The notes: a model not told the origin generated them from the sequence alone. A stretch of 64,000 nucleotides of DNA from Streptomyces sp. LHD-70 (GCF_031157275.1 NZ_JAVIFW010000018.1:120717-184716), one strand, 5' to 3'; positions 55,401 through 64,000 are shown, counted from the stretch's first letter. Translations and numbers: made by a program.

Positions 55401-56066
55401 GGCGCGGCTGCTCTCGCCGCTGGAGACCAAATACTCCAGCGTCTTGCCGAACTCGTCGATGATCAGCAGGAGCGGCGCCTTGCCGCACAGCGTGGTGACC
55501 GCGTTCAGCAGGGCGTCAGTCGTCGGTACGGCCGTCTCACCGCAGGCCGCCATGACAGCGGCGACGTCCTTCGGGACGCGCTTCTTCCACTTACGCTCCA
55601 CCGCTGTCTGCAGGGCGCGGTGGATGGTGACTGACAGCGGCTCTCGACGAGCAGTGGTGACAGCCCCCAGGAAACCCTCTGCTGCGAGCGTCTGACGGTT
55701 CTCGGCGATCTCCTGGGCCAGAGCGGCGTTGGTCGCAGCGACTGCCTCGTAAGCTCGGGTTCTGCGCTCGGTGTCGTGGCCAAGGAGGGCGTCGATCAAG
55801 TTCGAGAGGGTCGACTTGCCAGAGCCGTAAGGGCCGGTGAAGGACCAGGCGCGAGTGCGCTTGAGATCGCCCAGGGCGTTACCGACACGATCGAGAACGT
55901 CGAGAGCACGTACACCGACGTATGGGGAGTGGAGGTCCTGGGCTCGGACGTCGCGTTCCAGGTTGGTGGAACGAAACTCCGTACCGACGAAGCTGATCCC
56001 GGAGGGAATCTGGACAGCCGCCTCCTTCCCCTTCGTTCGGGAAGATGGCTTGGTGGCCGTGGTCAC
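52425..56066 (-). CDS. sspC: SspC-like large P-loop ATPase
   Basis: 1213 aa. Walker A GPYGSGKST at 78-86 and Walker B LLLIIDEFGK at about 199-208; the rest is long, helical and without a named domain. In Ssp systems SspC is the large ATPase that cooperates with the nickase SspB during single-strand phosphorothioate insertion. GTG start overlaps the sspB stop and its stop overlaps the sspD start, so B, C and D are made from one coupled message. The frame is intact throughout. Confidence 0.88.
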   Translation of the reverse strand: MTTATKPSSRTKGKEAAVQIPSGISFVGTEFRSTNLERDVRAQDLHSPYVGVRALDVLDRVGNALGDLKRTRAWSFTGPYGSGKSTLSNLIDALLGHDTERRTRAYEAVAATNAALAQEIAENRQTLAAEGFLGAVTTARREPLSVTIHRALQTAVERKWKKRVPKDVAAVMAACGETAVPTTDALLNAVTTLCGKAPLLLIIDEFGKTLEYLVSSGESSRAESDVFLLQLLAEKGAGAKGLPLFVFTLQHLAFTDYASRSSSVQTQEWAKIQGRFEDVTFAPNLGDAVYLLQRKLAHSAVPEQGRKLVEAQAQAAFGIWRKQSLHSVVDISAESFANLYPLHPLTAVAAPLMAAQIGQNDRSLSGFLVNDEPFTVRRTLDTCADEAPKRASTIRIPQLYDFFFSAGRTTILASSKSSRWLEINARLEEAHGLPEADQDLLKAIGVLNLIDADGLLRATPAMIQFALNDPTDATDAKRFDQLKKRLDKLVEDGLVVHRSYSDEYRIWQGTDVDIDARVREIATQLQPDDVVRYFNRHLGTNVLPNAVAAGAHSQLTGMQRHFVTAVSHQTEKLRGPKVVQDAADGMLVFHFGDLKSTPRVDSPLPVVVGLTKNPQAVLDVGNTLVALQDLMSDEELDHVARREISERASEFSQRITAMLAEAFRPGSDESSWYLWESGEDTDGDAAQQLKARSYAGLVSEACNVVYHQTPHVRNEMVGRHQLTSNAARTRREVLTSMIEKTGLPLLGWPDDKFPAERALYEGVVEHLGLHRAAGEVSGGQNSEGSIHTHGMSRPSAATNESVMPVWEALEQALSDATEPTNIVEIYERLMAPPYGVKAGVVPILVVAALVLRGNDVAVFEEGNYCPRLTAAIVERLNVPYPERFTVKATPADRGQRRLVLDGLVKSLDVDIPRSRANRNPALLAVTRGMLERVMVLDQYSRKTRRLSDDTLVIRKVLSEATDPDRLVFEELPEALGFEKITPSTRKDSEAAEAYVLRLTAALNELTDASANLCQHVVETLAQEFRLPASSIGELRAGLAERMRGFADASLEVSLHGFVTRVLNEMLPDDDWLGTVVVQLVNQALGDWTDRDVDVFPRVVRDRARALDRVSHLYNAVEEEPIAEAVKEVGKRSKPKQRQIDTHLLTLTTPRGTEERTLIHVPKKSRNAADKLVVSVIRQAEEALGPDGARILLAALAEHLSGQDSDASEKEEQL

Positions 56067-57172
56067 GCGAGCTCCTCGTTCATCTCGGGCTGCTGGGGGA
56101 TCTGGCCCTGAGCGGCGTCAGCGTCGTCGTCCGTTGTCTTCTTCAGGCCGGGATTCTGCCGCGCCCACTCCTCGGGAGTTGGGAAACCTTCGCCCTCACG
56201 AACACGGCCGTACTGCTCGTCGAGAATGTCCCAGGCGAGGGTCTCCGGGTTGTCCGCAAAGCGCAGGCTCCGCTGCCCGAGCGACTCGACGATCTCCAAC
56301 TGGGGGTGGTTCTCGACGAAGGCTTCAATCGACCTGGCAAGCTCCGGCTCACGCATGTGGAACGCGCGGCCGGGGGCGCCGGGTTCGCTGGCGAGGCGGG
56401 CCAGCGAGATGGAGTCTGGCTTGCGACTGAAACGGGCCGCGTAATCGAGACAGGCGTGAACGAGGACACGCGGCGGCAGGCTAGGGCGGATACCACTGGT
56501 GAATCGATACGTACGCTCCTTGCCGCGGCCGCCCTGGAACTCCAGAAGTCCGAGCTCACGGAAGGGGCAGAGGAGAGAGTCCTCGAAGCTGCCCGGGGAG
56601 AGCGGGTTTGCATCAGGATCCGGTGCGTACATCTTGATGAAGCACTCGACGTCCCGGCTGATCGACTCGGGTGCCGGCCACTTCTCGCGATCGAAGCTGT
56701 TGTGCACTTCGCGTGTGATGAAGGTGGTCATCTCCTCGACCGTGACGCGAGCCAGCGGCGCGAGGTGGAACATCACGTACCAGCTCGGGGCGAGGCACTT
56801 GGCTTCGTTGTCTCCCGAAACAAGCCACCAGTGCAACAACCACAGACTGCCGGTGTCCTCGAGGTAGGGGTCGGCACCTTCCTCGTCAAGCAACCACCGA
56901 GCACGCCATGTCGGGATGGCCGCGTGTGCTTGTTTCTTGTTTTCGTAGCGGTACTCGTGGGTGAGCTTGAACGCCTGCGACCAGTAGCGCATGGAGTAGA
57001 CCATGTTCTTACCCACTCCCAGGCGCACCAGCGCGTCCGGAGCATGGAAGAGCATCTCATCTCGCCTGACCTGCAGATACGCCTTGTGAAGCCAGCCGAA
57101 GCGTGGAGGGAAGCTCTCATGCCTGTTGAATTTCAATCCGACGATGTCGGAGGAGAGGCGGCCTTCTGGCAT
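56063..57172 (-). CDS. sspB: SspB-like protein with DUF4007 (DNA nickase)
   Basis: 369 aa. The N-terminal FNRHESFPPRFGWLHKAY is the hallmark of DUF4007, the domain of SspB proteins. Published work on Ssp systems assigns SspB a DNA-nicking role that starts modification. The C-terminus is acidic and Gln-rich. ATG 57172 follows GAAGGGT; the open frame continues into sspA but has no good start there. Gap to sspA is 52 bases. Confidence 0.87.
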   Translation of the reverse strand: MPEGRLSSDIVGLKFNRHESFPPRFGWLHKAYLQVRRDEMLFHAPDALVRLGVGKNMVYSMRYWSQAFKLTHEYRYENKKQAHAAIPTWRARWLLDEEGADPYLEDTGSLWLLHWWLVSGDNEAKCLAPSWYVMFHLAPLARVTVEEMTTFITREVHNSFDREKWPAPESISRDVECFIKMYAPDPDANPLSPGSFEDSLLCPFRELGLLEFQGGRGKERTYRFTSGIRPSLPPRVLVHACLDYAARFSRKPDSISLARLASEPGAPGRAFHMREPELARSIEAFVENHPQLEIVESLGQRSLRFADNPETLAWDILDEQYGRVREGEGFPTPEEWARQNPGLKKTTDDDADAAQGQIPQQPEMNEELA

Positions 57173-57224
57173 TGCGGTCGAACCCTTCAGTTCAGGGAAT
57201 GAGTGCGAAGTGTTAGGACGGTGA

Positions 57225-58400
57225 TCAAGGACGGGTAGTGGTCCCCAGAACTGTCTGCACGTGGGTGACAGCACGCACGGTGGCATCGATGACCCGACGA
57301 ATCTCATGCTCCGTTGTGGCATATCCCAGCGAGAAACGGATGGTGGAATCGGCGGCCTCTCGGCTAAGCCCCATGGCCAGCAGGACGTGACTTGGTGTAG
57401 GTGCCCCGGCAGCGCAAGCACTGCCATCGGATGCAGCCACGTCAGGCATGGAAGCGAGGAGCGCGTCCGCGGGGGCACTAGGGAAGGTGACGCTCGTGAC
57501 ACCGGGCAGTCGCGGGGAGCCGGCACCATTCACGTAGCTTCCGGGAATCCTCGTGAGGATCTCGCCCTCTAGCAGGTCGCGCAGCTTGCTGATGCGTGGG
57601 ACCTCGTCAGTTAGGTCTCGATGAACGGCCTCCGCGGCGGCGCCCAGCCCGGCAATTCCCGGGACGTTGAGCGTGCCCGCGCGCCAGCCACGCTCCTGTC
57701 CGCCGCCGAAGACCAGCGGGCGTTGCGGAAGGGGCGTGCCGCGCCGAATGTAGAGCGCGCCGACCCCTTGCGGGCCACCAAACTTATGGGCAGACAGCGA
57801 CAGCAGATCGACGTCGAGGGCATCCAGGTCCAGGGGAAGCCGTCCCACATACTGCGTCGCGTCCGTGTGAACCAGCGCGCCAGCTGCGTGTGCAGCATCG
57901 GTGATCGGGCCGAGATCAGCGATCACTCCGGTTTCATTGTTTGCCAACATGATGGAGACGAGCACCGCGCCGCTCTGCTCAACAGCAGCCCTGAAGGCGT
58001 CTTGGGGGACCTGTCCCTGCCCGTCGACCGGCAAGATCATGAGCGATTCCGGCGTGTTCGCGGCAAGGGCGCGCGCCGCCTCTAGGACGGCCGGGTGCTC
58101 CACCCTGGAGGTGACAATACCGCCCCGTCCGGCATAACCGGCCTGCAGCGCAAGGTTGTTGGCCTCGGTGGCGCCGGAGGTGAAGATCAGCTCTCCAGGG
58201 GAACAGTTCAGGAGCGAGGCGGCCTGTCGACGAGCCCGATCCACCCTGCCCGCAGCATCGCCACCGTGATAGTGGGCGCTGGAAGCATTACCCACAGAGC
58301 TGAGGGCATCATAGGTAGCTTGGAGCGCCTCCGGACGCACCGGAGCGGTCGCGTTGTAGTCGAGGTACACCGGCTGCTCGTTGTGCGTATCTGCTGTCAT
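57225..58400 (-). CDS. sspA: SspA-like cysteine desulfurase
   Basis: A 391-aa PLP enzyme of the IscS/NifS/DndA family. The cofactor Lys is K206 in SLSAHKFGG, and the catalytic Cys is C329 in SDGSACAAG. It releases sulphur from cysteine for the DNA modification. First gene of the minus-strand operon sspABCD; AGGTGGGG precedes ATG 58400. Confidence 0.9.
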   Translation of the reverse strand: MTADTHNEQPVYLDYNATAPVRPEALQATYDALSSVGNASSAHYHGGDAAGRVDRARRQAASLLNCSPGELIFTSGATEANNLALQAGYAGRGGIVTSRVEHPAVLEAARALAANTPESLMILPVDGQGQVPQDAFRAAVEQSGAVLVSIMLANNETGVIADLGPITDAAHAAGALVHTDATQYVGRLPLDLDALDVDLLSLSAHKFGGPQGVGALYIRRGTPLPQRPLVFGGGQERGWRAGTLNVPGIAGLGAAAEAVHRDLTDEVPRISKLRDLLEGEILTRIPGSYVNGAGSPRLPGVTSVTFPSAPADALLASMPDVAASDGSACAAGAPTPSHVLLAMGLSREAADSTIRFSLGYATTEHEIRRVIDATVRAVTHVQTVLGTTTRP

Positions 58401-58898
58401 GGATGCCCCACCTGCCGCGTTTCGCTCCCCGTCTAGCTCCTGGGGACTCTCTTCGGCGGTAGCTCAAGTTCCACCAGGAGCGCTCGGAGATCCTATCGGA
58501 CACGCGCTCCCCTTGAGGCAGGCATGCCTGAACCGCACTTTTCAGCCACTGTCCGCACCGGTGCGGATTCGCTCCGCCACCCATTTCCAGCCATGCAACC
58601 GCCTTGGCATGCATACAGATTCGCCAGAGCGACCCTCGGCTGTCAGTGGCTCGGTCTACGCTTGATCGAGTGTTGCGACCTACACACATCCAATGGTCAT
58701 GACTTGGGGTCTTGCCGGCGGAGGGGGGTGGGTTCCAGTCGAGGATCGGGGGGCTCGTGATGCCGCACAGGCCGGGCACGGACGCAGGGTTAAGAGGCGA
58801 CGTCATTCCGCCCATCACCGTCCCCGACGGACTGTCAAGGTGCTGCGGTAGCTCCATGAGCGCGCGGCGTAGCCGTTCACGAACACGGGAGATCATGG
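58401..58898. other. Divergent sspA-sspE control region
   Basis: 498 bases between divergent sspA and sspE. Two perfect palindromes stand out: CAGGCATGCCTG at 58519-58530 and CCGCACCGGTGCGG at 58553-58566. They are centred about 35 bases apart. No canonical promoter is obvious and no gene is supported. The length is large for a simple promoter region. Confidence 0.55.
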
Positions 58899-61283
58899 AT
58901 GGAAACGCGAGAGATCTTCGATGCAGCACCGAGGGCGGTGGCGGAGTTTCTCAGCGAAACGGGTCAGGGGCTGTACATCCCTCCGTACCAGCGGGCGTAT
59001 AGCTGGGAAACTGCGAAGGTTAAACGCCTCATCGCCGACGTAGCTCACGGCCTTGAACAGATCACCGAGTTCCCGGATTCCATCTGCTTTCTTGGAACGG
59101 TGATCGCCCTCCGGGATCTCCAGTACACGACGGTGGAGCCGATCGACCGCCCCATGGTGCCGCCGAAGGTCATGACGATCATTGACGGGCAGCAGAGGCT
59201 CACCACATTGCTCCTGCTGACCACTGTGCTCCACGAGGAGATCAGCGTCCGCGCCAACAAGCTTCCCAGTAGCGGTGGTGAAGCGAGAGACTGGTGCTAC
59301 AACCAAGCCATTGATGTTACAAGTCGATTGACGGATACCTTCGAAGAGGACATGCGGTATGGCGATGAAGACTTTCGCTACTACCCGCGTATGGTCCGTT
59401 CCCACCACGACGTGTGGTCTCGCTATTCGAACAGGGCGAAGTATGACTCCCCTATCGGCTACTACCTCCACGAGTATGGCCGCTACGCTCGCAGTCAATC
59501 ACCCACAAAGGACTACAAACACACCTCCTTCGCCACAGGGGAGGCGACGGACGCTAACTCTCAAGCCCACAAGGGCCTGGAGAGCACCCGCAGCTTCGTC
59601 CGCAGGACTCTTCGAAGTGCCGTATCTTCGGCGCGCCGTTCACGAGAGGACGAGACTGAGATTCTCCTGGTCAGGACCATCGGGGCGTCTCAGAGGCTGC
59701 AAGAGGAGCTTTTCAATAGCCCGTTCCCGGAATCTGTGGTCGAGGCCGCAAACGATGACGATCGATTCGGCTCACTGCTCCGCTTGATCGTCTTCGCTAA
59801 CTACTTGCTGAACCGCGTGACTGTCGCGGTAGTTACAGCAAAGCGTGAAGACTACGGGTTCGACATGTTCGAGGCTCTGAACACGACGGGCCAGCCGCTC
59901 ACGGCGATCGAAACTTTCAAGCCTAAGGCCATCCAGAACGAAGGTCTTTCTCAGTGGAACGGGTCTGAATCCTACAACTACTTCGACACTGTCGAGAAAT
60001 ACCTCGACCGCTCATCGTCGGCTGACCAGCGACAGACCGCCACGAGCAATATCTTGATCCCCTTCGCTCTGCTACATGACGGTCAGCGGCTTAGTAAGCG
60101 TCTCAGTGAACAGCGTCGGTACCTTCGAACTGCCTTCGACAAGGAACCGGATCAGGAAGGGCGCCGAACCTTCCTGCATGCGCTAGCTGAGGTTACTCGC
60201 TTCGTAACGGGTCCCTGGGTCTCCCCGGAAAGTATGCCTGAGCATGTAGACGACGATCTGCGCAAACAGGCCGTGCTCTCACTTCAGGTGCTAGGTGAAG
60301 CCAAGCACGACATCGTGGTTGCCCCGCTCACCCGCTACTTCGCCGCACACCAACTAAGTTCAGGCGACAACATCGACGGGCAAGCCCGTGAGTACCTCAC
60401 CGCCGTCCGGGCCTGTGGCGCTTTCTTTGCGCTGTGGCGTGGGGCGTTCGGAGGCACGCATGGCATTGACAATGTCTATCGCAAACTCATGGCATACGAC
60501 GCCAAGAGGAGCGGCACCCGCTTCCCTCGCTCGGGTCAGCAGCTCACCGAAGTTCCACCTGTGGCTGAATTGCTGAGCTTCTTGCGTCAACAACTTCAGA
60601 ACGAAGGAATTGAGACAAAGGAGCGTTGGGTTGCCAAGGCTGCAGCTACGCCGGTCTACAAAAGCTCACAGCATCTTACTCGACTTCTACTTCTGGCGGC
60701 TGCCAGTGACTCAGCTCCAGATGAATACAACCCTGGTCTGATTACCCAGGGCAGGAAGGGGCTTCTGAGCACCCTGAGCCTGGAGCGATGGACTGACGCC
60801 GCCTCAGAAACCATCGAACACATCGCGCCGCAGAACCAGGCGGCTAACGGGTGGGACCCCAAGATCTACGAGGACTCGGCGACCGTCCATGTCCTGGGTA
60901 ATCTCACGCTTCTTCCCAAGGTCGAGAACTCGTCAGCCAGCGATCGCTCATGGGAACTGAAGCGCTTGATGTACCGCGCGCTTTCCGCGGCAACGATGGA
61001 AGAAGCAGAGAACGCCTTGTCGATGGCCGCTCGCGAGGGCATCTCTCTGGGACATGGGGCGGAGGCGATCATTCAGAGGTCGCGCCACCTACCGTTCGTC
61101 TCGTCGCTCGCCAGGCGAGAAGACGAATGGACTGAAGACTTCATTCGCGAACGCTCAGAGAGATTGTGCAGTCTGGCCTGGGATTCGCTTGCCACTTGGG
61201 TTGGCCTGGATTCCAAGCCATCAGCTGTCACCTTCCCCGCTCAGAGGGACGAACCCCTCATCGCTGGACGCGATCACGCGTAG
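58899..61283 (+). CDS. sspE: SspE-like effector (DUF262-DUF1524)
   Basis: 794 aa. N-terminal DUF262 with IPPYQRAYSW (27-36), DGQQRLTT (96-103) and FEALNTTGQPLTAIETFK. C-terminal DUF1524, a His-Me finger nuclease-like domain with IEHIAPQNQ (about 637) and HVLGNLTLLPKVENSSASD. In described Ssp systems SspE senses phosphorothioate through DUF262 NTPase activity and nicks DNA to stop phage replication. All motifs are present. Codon use is lower in G/C at third positions than in core genes, suggesting transfer. A terminator follows. Confidence 0.9.
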   Translation: METREIFDAAPRAVAEFLSETGQGLYIPPYQRAYSWETAKVKRLIADVAHGLEQITEFPDSICFLGTVIALRDLQYTTVEPIDRPMVPPKVMTIIDGQQRLTTLLLLTTVLHEEISVRANKLPSSGGEARDWCYNQAIDVTSRLTDTFEEDMRYGDEDFRYYPRMVRSHHDVWSRYSNRAKYDSPIGYYLHEYGRYARSQSPTKDYKHTSFATGEATDANSQAHKGLESTRSFVRRTLRSAVSSARRSREDETEILLVRTIGASQRLQEELFNSPFPESVVEAANDDDRFGSLLRLIVFANYLLNRVTVAVVTAKREDYGFDMFEALNTTGQPLTAIETFKPKAIQNEGLSQWNGSESYNYFDTVEKYLDRSSSADQRQTATSNILIPFALLHDGQRLSKRLSEQRRYLRTAFDKEPDQEGRRTFLHALAEVTRFVTGPWVSPESMPEHVDDDLRKQAVLSLQVLGEAKHDIVVAPLTRYFAAHQLSSGDNIDGQAREYLTAVRACGAFFALWRGAFGGTHGIDNVYRKLMAYDAKRSGTRFPRSGQQLTEVPPVAELLSFLRQQLQNEGIETKERWVAKAAATPVYKSSQHLTRLLLLAAASDSAPDEYNPGLITQGRKGLLSTLSLERWTDAASETIEHIAPQNQAANGWDPKIYEDSATVHVLGNLTLLPKVENSSASDRSWELKRLMYRALSAATMEEAENALSMAAREGISLGHGAEAIIQRSRHLPFVSSLARREDEWTEDFIRERSERLCSLAWDSLATWVGLDSKPSAVTFPAQRDEPLIAGRDHA

Positions 61284-61290
61284 CCTGTTG

Positions 61291-61318
61291 GCGCCCCGTC
61301 AATTTCCTGATGGGGCGC
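61291..61318. terminator. Terminator of sspE
   Basis: GCGCCCCGTC (61291-61300) pairs with GATGGGGCGC (61309-61318), ten pairs with one G-T, loop AATTTCCT, eight bases after the stop. Confidence 0.75.
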
Positions 61319-61418
61319 TAACAGTTGACGATCTACGGGTTGTTGCCCAGCCTGCGTGGGGGCAGGACGCCGAGTTCCTCGAGGCGGCTTCGGCCTCTGC
61401 ACCGATTGGCGGGGCACC

Positions 61419-61652
61419 GTGAGCAAGGGAGGCTGGGGATTCCCAGGAGCCCGTCCGCCAGTGTCGCACCAGGTGATCACAGTCTTGAGCCCCGACGGGG
61501 GCACTGGCAGAAGAGGGCGACCTGGACGAGGTAAGGGCCGCTGCTTGGCCGCGATGCCGCTGGAGCGCCTCCTCCTGCACTGCCAGCCCGGCACCCCGTG
61601 CGCCCGCGAGGCCACCGCCCTGATCGCGATGGCGAGGATTGCGGCCAACTAG
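61419..61652 (+). CDS. Hypothetical 77-aa protein, probable operon remnant
   Basis: GTG 61419 overlaps the stop of a truncated upstream frame. The product starts MSKGGWGFPGARPPVSHQ, has a low-complexity Gly/Arg middle and ends PLERLLLHCQPGTPCARE followed by a short helix. It may be two pieces joined by a frameshift. Not recognised. Confidence 0.35.
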   Translation: MSKGGWGFPGARPPVSHQVITVLSPDGGTGRRGRPGRGKGRCLAAMPLERLLLHCQPGTPCAREATALIAMARIAAN

Positions 61653-61671
61653 ATCAGCAGGTTGACGGCTG

Positions 61672-63888
61672 TCACCGCAGATCCGGAGTCCACCCCAACT
61701 GCACCAGCGGTGCCCCCCGCTTCCGCGAGACGAAGTGTCCGCGCCCCTGTGGCATCGGCTTCGCCCTGACGTTGCCGAGGATGTCGCCCTCGTTCGGGTC
61801 GCCGGACAACACCACGCCCTGGGCGCCGAGTTCCTTGATGCGTTGCATGAAGGGCTCGTACATCGAGCGGGAGGCGCCGGCGGTGCTTCGGGCGATGACG
61901 AAGCGGATTCCGGTGTCTCGGGCGAAGGGGAGGTGGTCGACCAGGGCAGAGAGAGGGTTGCCGGCCTGGGTGGAGACGAGTTCGTAGTCGTCGACCACGA
62001 CGAAGAGCTGGGCGCCGGTCCACCAACTGCGGTCGCGGAGCTGCTGGGGGGTGACGTCGTCCGGGGGCTGGCGGCGGGCCATCAGCTGGGCGAGAGCGTT
62101 CATGTGCATCTGGAGGGAGCTTGCCGTCGGGGCGTACTCCAAGAGGTGTGTGGGCGGGACGACTTCGAGGAGGGAGCGGCGGTAGTCACCCACCACGATC
62201 TTCGCCTCGTCCGGGGTGTAGCGCTCGGAGATCTTGTGGACGAGATGCCGCAGCAGAGCCGTCTTGCCTGATTCGCTCTCGCCGAAGACGAGGAAGAAGG
62301 GGTCTGTGTCGAAGTTGACGTAGACCGGGGCGAGGTTCGTCTCGTCCAAGCCGATCGCCAGGCCCTGGTCCGTCGACTCGGAGCCCTTGGGGAGGTGGTC
62401 GGCCGGGACCTTGCGGGGCAGGAGGCGGACCGTGGGAGCTGCCGGCCCGTTCCAGGCTCCGCGGACGGTCTGGACGAAGCGGGCCGTGGCCTCGGCCAGG
62501 TCCTCGCCTGCCTCCACCTGGTCGATGCAAGGCAGCGCGGTCATGAAGTGGAGGTGCTCCGGAGTCTGGCCGCGGCCGGGCATGCCGACGGGGACGTTGG
62601 CGGCGACCTTCCGGTTGAACTCGGAGTCCATGGTGTCGCCGAGCCGGAGTTCGAGGCGGCCTAGGAGCTGGTCCTTGATCGCGGCGCGGATCTCCATGTG
62701 GCGGGAGGCGGTGGCCACCACGTGGATGCCGTAGCCGAGTCCACGGGCTGCCAGGTCGCCCACGACCTCCTCGAGGAGCTCGTAGTCGTTCTTGAATGCT
62801 CCCCAGCCATCGATAAGGAGGAAGACATCGCCCCAGGGCTCTCCGGGGAGCTCGCCTGCCGCGCGCTTACGGCGGTACGTGGCCATGGAGTCGATGTTGT
62901 TGGAGCGGAAGAACTCCTCCCGGCGGTTGAGAATGCCGGCTACCTCGGCGACCGTACGGCGTACGCGTTCCGGGTCAAGGCGTGAGGCGATCCCGCCGAC
63001 GTGCGGGAGGTCTGCGAGGGCCGCCATACCTCCGCCGCCGAAGTCGAGCCCGTAGAACTGCACTTCGTGCGGGCTGTGCGTGAGTGCGAAGGACGAGATG
63101 AGGGTGCGCAGGAGCGTGGACTTGCCGGACTGCGGGCCACCGACGATCAGCATGTGGCCGGACGCGCCGGAGAAGTCCTGCCACAGCACCGCGCGTCGCT
63201 GCTCGAAGGGCTTGTCGATAAGGCCGAGCGGAACCGCGAGCTGACCGGTGACCAGCGGGTCCGTGGTCGTGTGACCGCGCGCCGGGTTCGTGGTGAGGGG
63301 CGGCAGCAGCTGGGCCAGCGTCGCGGAGCGGTCCAGAGGCGGGAGCCAGACCTCGTGGGCCGGCGGGCCCTGGCCTTCGAGGCGGCGCACGATGACGTCG
63401 AGAACCGTCTGGGTGAGGGCTCCTCCCTCGGCCGGGCCCTGGTAAGCAGCCTGAGTACGAGGGTCATGCGGGGCGTACGTCGCGGGCACCGGCGTGGCCG
63501 TGAAGACCGCGGAGCGGCGCTCGATGGGTGCCTGCCCCTCGGCGATTGCTGGACCGCCGCTGCGGTAGGAGCCGGAGACGTACGCCGCCTTGAAGCGGAC
63601 CATCTCGTCGGTGCCGAACTTCAGGTAGCCGGAGCCGGGGACGGACGGCAGGTGGTAGGCGTCGGGGACGCCGAGGGCTGCGCGGGACTCGGCGGCGGAG
63701 AAGGTGCGCAGGCCGATGCGGTACGAGAGGTACGTGTCCAGGCCGCGGAGCTTGCCCTCCTCCAGGCGCTGCGAGGCGAGCAGCAGGTGCACGCCGAGGG
63801 ACCGGCCGATGCGGCCGATCTGGATGAACATCTCGATGAAGTCCGGCTTGGCTGTGAGGAGTTCGGAGAATTCGTCGATGACTAGTAG
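61672..63888 (-). pseudogene. eccC: Type VII secretion ATPase EccC, N-terminally truncated
   Basis: Homology to Streptomyces EccC starts abruptly at LLVIDEFSELLTAKPD, the Walker B region of the first FtsK/SpoIIIE domain, and then runs to the normal C-terminus. The second and third ATPase domains are intact (GGPQSGKSTLLR and GESESGKTALLR). The membrane helices and the first Walker A, about half of a usual 1300-aa protein, are missing. Upstream of 63888 the frame runs into unrelated sequence with no start codon before a stop at the window edge. EccC normally energises ESX protein export. Confidence 0.85.
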
Positions 63889-63895
63889 TGCTTGG

Positions 63896-64000
63896 TCAGG
63901 TTGGTGCGGGGTCGGGGATGCCGCGGTGACAGGTGGGGCAGGCGCCGGTCCAGAGCGCGAGGAGTAACTGCACTTCGCGGACGACTCGGTAGAGGCTCAG
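63896..64000 (-). CDS. 3' end of an unknown gene with a zinc-ribbon-like motif (5' end outside window)
   Basis: The minus-strand frame enters at the window edge and stops at 63898-63896. It ends LLLALWTGACPTCHRGIPDP. The CPTC pair suggests a zinc ribbon. It stops only about ten bases before the EccC fragment begins, so the junction between two unrelated sequences lies around 63886-63895. A TTA codon is present. Confidence 0.4.
   Translation of the reverse strand: MSLYRVVREVQLLLALWTGACPTCHRGIPDPAPT

Larger units (their letters stand above)
61284..61671. other. Remnant region after sspE
   Basis: 388 bases. After the terminator, a frame ending at 61420-61422 (tail WGQDAEFLEAASASAPIGG) has coding-like codon use but no start, so it looks like the 3' end of a lost gene. 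Its stop overlaps the GTG of the 61419-61652 frame, as in an operon. Confidence 0.45.

Noticed and set aside
51592..58400. Dnd (double-strand phosphorothioation) or BREX system
   Set aside because: DndB, DndD, DndE and the BREX proteins are absent, and the DUF4007 and DUF262-DUF1524 partners fit Ssp instead.
31268..64000. CRISPR array or IS element
   Set aside because: No regularly spaced repeats and no transposase with terminal inverted repeats were found.

Overview
The window is high-GC actinobacterial DNA, almost certainly Streptomyces. The left half has the gene content and order I recall for the conserved bldG-topA core of Streptomyces chromosomes (from memory, not searched). Supporting signs are very high GC at third codon positions, GTG starts with GTGA stop/start overlaps, several leaderless genes whose -10 box lies 6-8 nt before the start codon, and the marker genes bldG, ssd, a tad pilus cluster, hppA, topA and an MFS-thymidylate kinase fusion.

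Core region (1-31267). A SulP transporter-carbonic anhydrase fusion (cut by the window edge) is followed by a CE4-like lipoprotein, a CooC/MinD-type ATPase, a degenerate Fic-like protein and a HAD phosphatase. A seven-gene operon follows: ssd, tadA, tadB, tadC and three pilin/TadE-like genes. Next are an MrfA-type helicase, bldG with its ATP-binding anti-sigma partner, the proton pyrophosphatase hppA, a lipoprotein, a large methyltransferase, a 65-aa membrane protein, topA, the MFS-tmk fusion, the DNA polymerase III delta-prime gene, a secreted TAP-type peptidase and tRNA-Thr(CGT).

Accessory region (31268-64000). A tyrosine integrase gene lies just beyond tRNA-Thr, followed by an excisionase and a relic serine recombinase. 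The next part is phage-like: two ParB-domain proteins, a DUF488-like protein, an element-borne tRNA-Gly(CCC), an antirestriction-methylase-like gene and a VRR-NUC-like nuclease. A compact head and packaging module comes after these: small and large terminase, an inserted regulator/ImmA-IrrE pair, portal, scaffold, decoration protein and a gpE-type major capsid. It ends at a strong terminator. I see no tail, lysis or replication genes, so this part looks like a capsid-encoding, tail-less element: either a satellite or a truncated prophage.

Defence cargo (51592-61283). Directly beyond the head module lies what reads as a complete SspABCD-SspE phosphorothioation defence system: sspA-B-C-D on the minus strand and sspE divergent. 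SspA supplies sulphur, SspD activates it, SspB and SspC modify DNA, and SspE (DUF262 + DUF1524) is the effector.

Right end (61284-64000). A short remnant stretch is followed by a type VII secretion EccC gene that has lost its N-terminal half, then the 3' end of an unrelated reading frame. The right boundary of the integrated DNA is not resolved in this window.
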